Shown piece after piece: positions 1 through 5,124 of a DNA stretch of 7,493 bases (its first letter is position 1; each line of letters opens with the position of its first letter). Under the pieces are notes generated by a model, which had not been told where the DNA came from, made no database searches, and worked only from the letters and a program-made list of their open reading frames with translations. The position numbers and the translations under genes are program-made. The stretch comes from Streptosporangiaceae bacterium (GTDB lineage: Bacteria; Actinomycetota; Actinomycetes; Streptosporangiales; Streptosporangiaceae), in assembly GCA_030043395.1 (NCBI GenBank), contig JASHXW010000397.1, positions 1 through 7,493 of the forward strand, read 5' to 3'.

Positions 1-523
1 GGACCGGGTCAAGGCCGGAGTCCGGCTCGTCGCACAGGATGATCTGCGGGTCGAGCACGAGCGCGCGAGCCAGCCCGGCCCGCTTGCGCATCCCGCCGGA
101 AATCTCGCCGGGGAACTTGTGCCCTTCGCCCGCCAGCCCGACCATGTCCATCTTCTGCAGCACAGTCCTGCGAATTTCCGCCTCGGTCATCCTGGTGTGC
201 TCTCGCAGCGGGAACGCGATGTTGTCGTACAGGTTCAGCGAGCCGAACAGCGCGCCGTCCTGGAACATCACCCCGAAGAGCTTGCGCGCCCGGTACAGCT
301 CGCGTTCCGGGCAGGACACGGTGTCGATGCCGTCGACCAGCACCCGCCCGCGATCGGGCCGGACCAGGCCGACCAGCGACTTGAGGAACACCGTCTTGCC
401 GGTGCCGGACGGGCCGAGCATGACGCTGACCTCGCCGGCCGGCAAGGACAGCGACACGTCGCGCCAGACGACGTGCCGTCCGAAGGACTTGGTCAGTCCC
501 TCGACTATCACCTCGGTGCCCAT
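1..523 (-). CDS. mceG: Mce-type ABC transporter ATP-binding protein (MceG/Mkl family), 3' part beyond window
   Basis: The ATPase subunit of an Mce lipid-import system hydrolyses ATP on the cytoplasmic face to drive YrbE permeases and Mce substrate-binding proteins. Reading the minus strand from ATG at 523 gives 174 residues before the window edge. The order is Walker A GPSGTGKT (37-44), Q-loop with Gln88 in MFQDGALFGSLNLYDN, signature SGGMRKRAG (142-150), Walker B IILCDE (161-166) and D-loop SGLD (169-172). The Q-loop and signature wording match mycobacterial Mkl/MceG and the related MlaF as I remember them, rather than generic ABC importers. The H-loop and C-terminal region are cut off. A strong ribosome binding site, GGGAGGTGAG, immediately precedes ATG. 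The gene lies 103 bp downstream of an exported-protein gene on the same strand. I infer that yrbE and mce genes follow to the left; this is not visible. Confidence 0.93.
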   Translation of the reverse strand, partial: MGTEVIVEGLTKSFGRHVVWRDVSLSLPAGEVSVMLGPSGTGKTVFLKSLVGLVRPDRGRVLVDGIDTVSCPERELYRARKLFGVMFQDGALFGSLNLYDNIAFPLREHTRMTEAEIRRTVLQKMDMVGLAGEGHKFPGEISGGMRKRAGLARALVLDPQIILCDEPDSGLDPV

Positions 524-626
524 CTCACCTCCCTCGTCAGCTGGCCGGCTCGCACCACGCGATCATCAGCTTTTGCACCATACGGCTATTCGGGGCAGAA
601 ATCACCCTGGCGCCGCAGACCGGGAG
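524..626 (-). promoter_or_regulatory. Intergenic gap before mceG with a weak promoter candidate
   Basis: This 103-bp gap separates the 215-residue exported protein from mceG. On the minus strand a TATGGT (582-577) fits the actinobacterial TANNNT -10 pattern and would give a leader of roughly 47 nt. No convincing -35 box stands at the right distance. There is no strong hairpin, only a weak 5-bp stem at 625-640. Whether mceG has its own promoter or is read from upstream is open. Confidence 0.25.
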
Positions 627-1274
627 CTATGACCCTAGCTTGGCCTTGCCGAGGGTGAGCGTGATGGTGTTTCCGGAACCGGGAATCGTGCTGTTTATCA
701 GCAACGTCGCCAGCCCGCAGTGGGCGAAGTCGCCGATGGTGTAGGTTCCGGCCAGGCTGCCGCCCTTGAGCAGGTTGAACTTGGCCTGACTGCGCACGGT
801 GACAGACACCGGCTGGGCGGTCTGGCAGGACTTGCCGACTGGCACGTTCACCCCGGCAACCACCAGGCTCGTGATCCGCAGCGTGATCTTCGACGTGGTC
901 TTGACGGCGCCGGTGTTGACGTTCAGCGTTCCCGTGGTCGGCCCGTCATTGATGAACTGGGTGGTCGAGGTGACCGGGATCAGCCCGTCCTGCTCGAACG
1001 ATCCGGTCGCGTCGGGCAGGGTCAGCGCCGCAGTCAGCTTGGCGGTCGACTTCCCGTTCTTCGCGACCAGCGTCGATGCGAGCTTGCCGGGGCCAAGGTT
1101 CAAGGTGAAGTCCGGGCCCTTCAGGAAGGTGCTGCCGGTGACCTTGTAGCTCGCGTGGACTGTCGTGTCCGTCGAGGCGAGCGCCGTGCTGCCCAGCACG
1201 GTCGTGCCCGCGAGCGCGACCGCGCCTGAGGCCATCAGCAAACGGACGATCTGCGATCGGTGTCCTGTGAGCAT
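627..1274 (-). CDS. Secreted beta-rich protein sharing a domain with its upstream neighbour
   Basis: This 215-residue exported protein has no function I can name. It has a Sec signal peptide with basic residues at 6 and 11, a hydrophobic core at about 12-30, and an ALA|S cleavage site after residue 33. The mature part is rich in Thr, Val, Gly and Ser with alternating patterns typical of beta sandwiches, and has exactly two cysteines (Cys150, Cys186), probably one disulfide. Residues about 85-205 align by eye with 308-445 of the 469-residue neighbour: shared features are LP..T..F, PVT.T, V.GV.(V/L).VG..C.TA.PV, GG.L.GT, F..CG and GSGN/GPGN. The start is supported by AAGGAGG five bases before ATG. 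It lies 69 bp after the 469-residue gene and 103 bp before mceG, so a cell-envelope role linked to Mce transport is an inference from position only. Confidence 0.88.
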   Translation of the reverse strand: MLTGHRSQIVRLLMASGAVALAGTTVLGSTALASTDTTVHASYKVTGSTFLKGPDFTLNLGPGKLASTLVAKNGKSTAKLTAALTLPDATGSFEQDGLIPVTSTTQFINDGPTTGTLNVNTGAVKTTSKITLRITSLVVAGVNVPVGKSCQTAQPVSVTVRSQAKFNLLKGGSLAGTYTIGDFAHCGLATLLINSTIPGSGNTITLTLGKAKLGS

Positions 1275-1322
1275 TGTTTCCTCCTTCGCGTGGGGGATGT
1301 GCGGTGGAGTCGGCGAGCTCAG

Positions 1323-1342
1323 GGCCAGCCGGCAGCCTGGCC
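1323..1342 (-). terminator. Possible weak terminator hairpin just after the 469-residue gene
   Basis: GGCCAG at 1323-1328 pairs with CTGGCC at 1337-1342 around an 8-nt loop. The hairpin starts one base past the TGA stop of the 469-residue gene. The stem is only 6 bp and no T-run follows, so it may instead be incidental in GC-rich DNA or a partial terminator before the 215-residue gene. Confidence 0.3.
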
Positions 1343-1343
1343 G

Positions 1344-2753
1344 TCAGCGCCTGGGCTCAGGCGCGGGCGGCGGGCAGGTCCAGTCCTTCGGCTGTGATGG
1401 CCCGCAGAGCTTGCCCTGCGTCATCATCGCGAAGTTGCCTGGGCCGGAGATCGAGCCGGTCAGGAGCGGGTCAAGGTTCTCGGTGACGCCACAGCGGACA
1501 AAGCGCGGCAGGAACAGCGTCCCGGTAAGCGGGCCGCCGGTCGACACGGTGTAGCCCCTGGGCGGGATGGTGTTGTCGCCGTGGCCGATCAGGGTGAGCC
1601 GGACCGGTTTCGCGGTTCCGCAGCGCGCCCCGACCGCCAACGGCACGCCGTTGACCTTGACGTCGGAGACGTGCACGGAAAGCGTCGTGGTGGCGTGGAC
1701 TGTGATCGGGTAGGGCGGCTTGGTGATACCCGAGACCGAGACGATGTTGATCGGGGTCAGCTCGGTCAGCTGCAGCGTGGCCGTGACCGGGACGAACCTG
1801 AAGGCGAGGAACGTCGCCGTGATCGGCGGAAGCTCGTGCTTGCCCTGGTAGTACAGCTCTCCGGTCGAGTACACGATCAGCACGCCCTTGCCGAACTTGT
1901 GCCGCTCGGCGAAGTCGACGTTGACCAGGCCGGGCTTCGCGGGTCGCTTGGGCTGCAGGAGCGCCGCGCCGTACAGCTTCTTCACGTCCGAGTAGCCGGT
2001 GATGTATCCGCACGTAGCGACGCCGGTACCGACTACCTTGATCTTTGCGCAGCCCTTCGGGAACTTGATATGCCGCTTGGCGGGCGCGTGGCTGCCCGCG
2101 GAGGAGGACGGGCGCGGCGACGAGGTGGCGCTCGTCACCTGGACGGTGGCCAGCGTGGCGTCCTGGCCTGCCGCCAAAGCGCAGCTGGCGTGGACCTCTT
2201 TGGCGCTGCCCGGTGATCCGCCGGCCGTGAATCCGGACAGCGTCAGGATTAGCGCGCCAGCGGTGAACGTGACACGACCAGGCCCGGCGGCGGCCAGCGG
2301 AGAGGCAGTGCCGGGAGCGGCAAGCTGCAGGCCGCCGGCCTTCGGGAGCGGATAGCGGGTAGCTGAGGAAGCCGGCCACTGCTCCTGGACTGAGGTGCCA
2401 CTGCCGGCCACGGTGACCGCGAGGCTATCGGAGGCCGTCACGGTCGCGGCGCCGAGGTTGCGTAGCTCGGCCACAGCGCCGGCGGGCAGCTGCGTGGTGA
2501 TCCGCAGGTCAGCGGGCTGGATTGGCTGGCGCTCCTGTGCTTGGGACCCGAAAGTGGCGGTGACGACCACGCTCACTTGCTCCGTGCCAGCCGGGAACTG
2601 GCAGGCGTAGCGCAGTGCGAGGCTGACGGCGTGCGACGGGGTGACAGCTGAGGCCCAGGCGGCGACGCCTGCCGCGCAGGCGACGAGAATCAGGATGCCG
2701 CGCAGGGCGATCGCACGTGAACGGCGAAATACCCGCGGGGCGGTGCTGGCCAC
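1344..2753 (-). CDS. Large exported multidomain protein: DUF6801-like N-terminus, paralogous C-terminal domain
   Basis: This 469-residue exported protein has no assigned biochemical role. A basic N-terminus (Arg7, 10, 11, 13, 18) is followed by a hydrophobic stretch at about 19-37, a signal peptide or anchor with possible cleavage near ASA|V (36) or SHA|V (42). Residues about 43-205 (LRYACQFP..., LRNLGAATVTAS..., ASCALAAGQDATLATV) resemble DUF6801-type actinobacterial secreted domains from memory. A Ser/Pro linker (208-226) follows, then a segment with Cys235 and Cys248, then the domain shared with the 215-residue protein (308-445). The tail is Pro-rich. The mature part has eight cysteines in natural neighbour pairs: 51/191, 235/248, 378/421, 450/460. 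Start is GTG at 2753 with GAGG five bases upstream. A long open frame inside this gene in another register lacks these features and was discarded. Confidence 0.87.
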   Translation of the reverse strand: MASTAPRVFRRSRAIALRGILILVACAAGVAAWASAVTPSHAVSLALRYACQFPAGTEQVSVVVTATFGSQAQERQPIQPADLRITTQLPAGAVAELRNLGAATVTASDSLAVTVAGSGTSVQEQWPASSATRYPLPKAGGLQLAAPGTASPLAAAGPGRVTFTAGALILTLSGFTAGGSPGSAKEVHASCALAAGQDATLATVQVTSATSSPRPSSSAGSHAPAKRHIKFPKGCAKIKVVGTGVATCGYITGYSDVKKLYGAALLQPKRPAKPGLVNVDFAERHKFGKGVLIVYSTGELYYQGKHELPPITATFLAFRFVPVTATLQLTELTPINIVSVSGITKPPYPITVHATTTLSVHVSDVKVNGVPLAVGARCGTAKPVRLTLIGHGDNTIPPRGYTVSTGGPLTGTLFLPRFVRCGVTENLDPLLTGSISGPGNFAMMTQGKLCGPSQPKDWTCPPPAPEPRR

Positions 2754-2845
2754 AGGTACCTCGCTTTCTCACCTAAGCGGCGGACGCGTCCTTTGCCCGG
2801 GCACCCGCCCCGTCATTGCCAGGAACGCAAGTCTCAGATGGACGC
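2754..2845. other. Intergenic stretch upstream of the 469-residue gene, no clear promoter
   Basis: Apart from the ribosome binding site GAGG (2762-2759), this stretch contains two short perfect palindromes, GGACGCGTCC (2782-2791) and GCCCGGGC (2795-2802). Both are of a kind common in GC-rich DNA. I see no convincing -35/-10 pair on the minus strand. A promoter is expected here if the hairpin at 2846-2878 really stops transcription from the gene before. Confidence 0.3.
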
Positions 2846-2878
2846 GATGGCCCGGCAGCTATCTCTTGCCGGGCCATC
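2846..2878 (-). terminator. Strong hairpin downstream of the 211-residue secreted gene
   Basis: GATGGCCCGGCA (2846-2857) is the exact reverse complement of TGCCGGGCCATC (2867-2878), giving a perfect 12-bp stem with a 9-nt loop. It begins 34 nt past the TGA of the 211-residue gene. No T-tract follows in the minus direction, which is common for actinobacterial terminators. It probably ends that transcript, so the 211-residue gene would be largely monocistronic. Confidence 0.75.
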
Positions 2879-2912
2879 CACGCCGTTGTCGGTCGCAGCC
2901 GACCGTCGGTCG

Positions 2913-3548
2913 TCAGCTCGACTTGATGACTACCTTGCGGCTAACCGTATACGTGCTGGTATAGCTCGGGTGGTTACCGTTGTTGACCAGGCCCGCGCAG
3001 CCCTTGACATCGGACACGGTCAGCTGGGCCGTGTTCAGCCCCTTGGTCGGGAGCTTGCTGGTTACGGACAGCTTGTGAGTGCTGTTGGTCCAGAAGCCTG
3101 GCGTGGAGCCAGTCACCATGAACGAGCATGCAGTCATGCTGACCGAGACCTTAGCGCCGCCGATGATCCCGTCGGTCTCGCCCTTGCTGGTGGACGTGGA
3201 GTCGATGCTCATGGTGTAGGGAAGCCCCTCGACCTTGGTCGTCACCTTGCCGAGCGGACCCGTGCATCCGGTGAACGAGAGCTTGGTGACGGTGCCGACC
3301 TTGACTGGTGACGTGCCCTTGTAGGTGCCGCTGGCGATCGTGCCCGAACTCTTGGAGCCCGTGCAGGTCACGCTGACGCCCTTGTTGCTCAGCACGGTCT
3401 TCGATGATGAGGCGGTGAAGCTGCCACCGCCGGTTACCTTGACGGTGAGCGTGGTCGCGGCCATTGCTGGCCCCGCGCTCATGGCGACCACGGCGCCAGC
3501 CGCGGCGATGGTGAGCAAGACATTGCTGGCACGTTTCATCAACGCCAT
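2913..3548 (-). CDS. Small secreted Ser/Thr/Gly-rich protein with four cysteines
   Basis: This 211-residue exported protein is of a type I associate with uncharacterised actinobacterial secreted proteins; no function is known to me. A clear Sec signal peptide is present: MALMKR, a hydrophobic core at 9-23, and an AMA|A cleavage site after residue 30. The mature protein is dominated by short Thr/Ser/Val/Gly beta-type segments. It has four cysteines (62, 95, 141, 184), the first two in VTCTGS and FTGCTGPLG, probably forming two disulfides. ATG at 3548 is preferred because AAGGAG lies nine bases upstream; the in-frame ATG three codons later is placed less well. It does not obviously share the domain found in the two neighbouring exported proteins. 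It stands divergent to the PucR-type regulator across a repeat-rich control region and is followed by a strong hairpin. Its codons look somewhat less GC-biased than its neighbours, but this was not measured. Confidence 0.88.
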   Translation of the reverse strand: MALMKRASNVLLTIAAAGAVVAMSAGPAMAATTLTVKVTGGGSFTASSSKTVLSNKGVSVTCTGSKSSGTIASGTYKGTSPVKVGTVTKLSFTGCTGPLGKVTTKVEGLPYTMSIDSTSTSKGETDGIIGGAKVSVSMTACSFMVTGSTPGFWTNSTHKLSVTSKLPTKGLNTAQLTVSDVKGCAGLVNNGNHPSYTSTYTVSRKVVIKSS

Positions 3549-3571
3549 GGGTTCCTTCTCCTTGATCGGGG

Positions 3572-3597
3572 GGCCGACGCCTGGCTGACGTCAGGCC
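3572..3597 (-). promoter_or_regulatory. Possible leader hairpin before the 211-residue secreted gene
   Basis: GGCCGACG (3572-3579) pairs with CGTCAGGCC (3589-3597) if the A at 3593 is bulged, an 8-bp stem in the predicted leader. It ends about nine bases before the ribosome binding site (3563-3558). A competing palindrome, CTGACGTCAG (3585-3594), lies within it. It could influence mRNA stability or translation, or serve as a DNA site. Confidence 0.3.
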
Positions 3598-3616
3598 GTT
3601 GACTACCCTCGCTGGT

Positions 3617-3643
3617 CGTACTCACTTGCTACTGGCGAGTACG
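3617..3643. repeat. Inverted repeat CGTACTC-N13-GAGTACG, operator candidate
   Basis: Seven-base arms at 3617-3623 and 3637-3643 are exact reverse complements around 13 bases. The arm centres are 20 bp apart, about two helical turns, which suits a dimeric regulator. The repeat covers the expected transcription start and part of the -10 box of the minus-strand promoter candidate. I infer a repressor-type operator; which protein binds is unknown, with the adjacent PucR-type regulator the first candidate. Confidence 0.45.
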
Positions 3644-3670
3644 TTACTTCTCCGTAACATTGCGCGGCAA
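3641..3670 (-). promoter_or_regulatory. Promoter candidate for the 211-residue secreted gene
   Basis: On the minus strand TTGCCG (3670-3665) and TAACGT (3646-3641) are separated by 18 bp and fit a housekeeping-sigma TTGNNN/TANNNT promoter. Transcription would start near 3634 and give a leader of roughly 85 nt. It is the best pair I found in the divergent region for this gene. Confidence 0.45.
3643..3658. repeat. Inverted repeat GTTAC-N6-GTAAC inside the minus promoter
   Basis: GTTAC (3643-3647) and GTAAC (3654-3658) are exact reverse complements around TTCTCC. The repeat shares one base with the CGTACTC repeat next to it and lies in the -10 box and spacer of the minus-strand promoter candidate. 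It may be a second operator half or a separate site. Confidence 0.4.
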
Positions 3671-3717
3671 GCGAGCACAGGCCGTTGGCCAGGCCCGGAG
3701 CCGTTCGATCAGACTTC

Positions 3718-3794
3718 TTATCACATCGAGCGCAGGCGAGCCCTAGTGTTTATCACAAGGTGAGCATTCTGGCCGAGCGCAGGCGTTATCGTCA
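3718..3794. repeat. Direct-repeat cluster upstream of the regulator, autoregulatory site candidate
   Basis: Two sets of repeats are interleaved here. TTATCACA occurs exactly at 3718-3725 and 3750-3757, with a related TTATCGTCA at 3786-3794, so the starts are 32 and 36 bp apart, roughly three turns each. The 12-mer CGAGCGCAGGCG occurs exactly at 3727-3738 and 3774-3785. The middle TTATCACA is also part of a near-palindrome, CTAGTGTTTATCACAAG (3743-3759). The last TTATC copy overlaps the -10 box candidate of the regulator. Binding by the regulator itself is an inference. Confidence 0.5.
3787..3792 (+). promoter_or_regulatory. -10 box candidate for a leaderless regulator transcript
   Basis: TATCGT fits the TANNNT pattern and is followed by exactly seven bases before the GTG at 3800. 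This is the spacing expected if transcription starts at the first base of the start codon. No Shine-Dalgarno sequence precedes that GTG, which supports leaderless translation. No good -35 hexamer is visible, so this remains tentative. Confidence 0.4.
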
Positions 3795-3799
3795 GTACC

Positions 3800-5083
3800 G
3801 TGTCAGAGCGAACGGTGGCCGCGGTGGGGTCGGTGGCGCACAAGCCGGGCCCTGATGGTCCCGGCGCGCGGCTTGCGGGCAGCCCGCCTGTGATGCACAA
3901 GGGCCAGCTTGCCGCCCTCATGCGCCCTGAGCTTCCCGACCTGGCACGCGAGATCATCGAGGAGATCAGGTCGAGGATTCCCGAGTACGCGCGGCCGATG
4001 GACGGCCCGTGCGGGCACGCGCTGCGGGTTTGCGTGCAGCAGGCGCTCACTTCCTTCTTCGACTCGGTCGCCGATCCAGCCACGCCGCACGAGCAGCGCG
4101 ACAGCATGTGCCGCAAGCTCGGGCAGTACGAAGCACAGGAAGGCCGCAGCCTGGACAGCCTGCAGGCGGCGTACCGGATCGGCGTGCATGTCGGCTGGCG
4201 CCGGGTGATGGAGGTAGGCCTGCGTTGCGGGGCGCCGTCCGCGGTGATGTCATGGCTGGCCGACGCCGTGCTCGAGTACACCGACCAGCTCGCCTCGCAG
4301 TCGCTGCAGGGCTATCTCGAAGCGAAAGCGCGCAGCGGCAGGTCGCAGCGGGAGTGGCGGCGCCGGCTACTGCGGCTCATCCTCGAGCGTCCGCCCGCGC
4401 CGGCCAGGGCGATCACCGAGCTGGCAGAGCTGGTGGGCTGGGCGATGCCCGGGCAAGTGACGATGGTCGCGCTGGAGCCTGGCCAGGAGTGTGCGCCCGA
4501 ACTGCCAGCCGACTCGCTCGCCGAGCTGGGCGGGCCGCAGCCGCACTTGCTACTGCCTGGCCCGATCGGGCCCGGCGATCGCGCTGCGCTCGAGCACGCG
4601 CTTGGCGGCGCCCGCGCGGCCGTCGGCCTGGGCGTGCCCGTAGCCGATGCCTGCCATTCGCTGCGCTGGGCACGCCGGGCGCTGGCGCTCAGCAGGGCCG
4701 GGATCATCGGCGACGGCCCGGTTACCTACTGTGAGGACCATCTTGTCGCGCTGTGCCTGGTGGCGGACAACGCCCTGATCGATCAGCTCGCGCAGCGCAG
4801 GCTGGGCGCGCTGGCCGAGCTCAGCCCCGTGCAGCAGCAGCGGCTAACCGAGACCTTCGGCGCATGGCTGGAGACCAAGGGCACTGCGCCGGAGATGGCG
4901 CAGCGGCTCGGCGTGCATCCGCAGACCGTGCGGTACCGGATGCGCGCGCTGGAGCGCGTGCTCGGAGGTCAGCTCAGCGATCCCGATACGAAGTTCGCCA
5001 TCGAGCTCGTACTGCGCGCCACGCGGCTGCGCCAGCGCGCGAACTGCGCGGAGGGGGCGGATACGATGGCGCGGGACGCGTGA
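3800..5083 (+). CDS. PucR/CdaR-family transcriptional regulator with RsbRD-type N-terminal domain
   Basis: This 427-residue cytoplasmic DNA-binding protein is probably the local regulator. Residues about 38-180 form an all-helical sensor-like region (LMRPELPDLAREIIEEI, YEAQEGRSLDSLQAAYRIG, VGWRRVMEVG) recognisable as an RsbRD N-terminal-type domain. Residues about 185-300 correspond to the degenerate GGDEF-like region of CdaR/PucR proteins, ending LRWARRALALSRAGI. The C-terminal PucR helix-turn-helix spans about 345-410, with MAQRLGVHPQTVRYRMRALE as the HTH core. The ligand is unknown. The GTG start lacks a ribosome binding site but suits a leaderless transcript; ATG at 3893 (residue 32), just before the conserved region, is an alternative start. 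It is divergent from the secreted-protein genes across a repeat-rich region, so control of that side and of itself is likely but inferred. A hairpin spans its stop codon. Confidence 0.9.
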   Translation: MSERTVAAVGSVAHKPGPDGPGARLAGSPPVMHKGQLAALMRPELPDLAREIIEEIRSRIPEYARPMDGPCGHALRVCVQQALTSFFDSVADPATPHEQRDSMCRKLGQYEAQEGRSLDSLQAAYRIGVHVGWRRVMEVGLRCGAPSAVMSWLADAVLEYTDQLASQSLQGYLEAKARSGRSQREWRRRLLRLILERPPAPARAITELAELVGWAMPGQVTMVALEPGQECAPELPADSLAELGGPQPHLLLPGPIGPGDRAALEHALGGARAAVGLGVPVADACHSLRWARRALALSRAGIIGDGPVTYCEDHLVALCLVADNALIDQLAQRRLGALAELSPVQQQRLTETFGAWLETKGTAPEMAQRLGVHPQTVRYRMRALERVLGGQLSDPDTKFAIELVLRATRLRQRANCAEGADTMARDA

Positions 5084-5094
5084 GTCCCTGCGCC
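5068..5094 (+). terminator. Hairpin spanning the regulator stop codon
   Basis: GGCGCGGGAC (5068-5077) pairs with GTCCC-T-GCGCC (5084-5094), giving ten base pairs with one bulged T. The six-base loop GCGTGA contains the TGA stop (5081-5083). No T-tract follows. It may terminate transcription or partly insulate the small gene at 5125, which begins 41 bp after the stop. Confidence 0.5.
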
Positions 5095-5124
5095 AACGCG
5101 GCTGACCGTTGAGAGGCCCCGCCG

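Noticed and set aside
625..640. AGCTA/TAGCT stem around the stop of the 215-residue gene
   Set aside because: The stem is only 5 bp with mixed base content, too weak to call a terminator even though it fits the stop-codon hairpin pattern elsewhere.
39..658. Plus-strand open frames of 179 and 197 residues
   Set aside because: They are antisense to mceG, whose minus-strand frame shows every ABC ATPase motif in order. Their composition is Arg/Pro/Ser-rich with no recognisable domain.
1471..2379. Minus-strand 302-residue open frame
   Set aside because: It overlaps the 469-residue gene in another register and is Arg/His/Ala-rich. The 469-residue frame has a signal region, paired cysteines and a domain shared with its neighbour.
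2793..3311. Plus-strand 172-residue open frame
   Set aside because: It runs through the terminator hairpin and antisense to the 211-residue secreted gene, with no domain and no ribosome binding site that I can see.
3681..3691. GGCC-GTT-GGCC mini-hairpin in the divergent region
   Set aside because: Arms of four bases in GC-rich DNA arise often by chance, and it is not placed at a promoter or stop.
3721..4281. Minus-strand 186-residue open frame
   Set aside because: It is a shadow of the regulator's N-terminal half, crosses its promoter region and has Ser/Arg-rich low-information sequence.
4009..4734. Plus-strand 241-residue open frame inside the regulator
   Set aside because: It is an Ala/Arg-rich alternative frame in GC-rich DNA; the regulator frame contains the RsbRD-type and PucR HTH domains.
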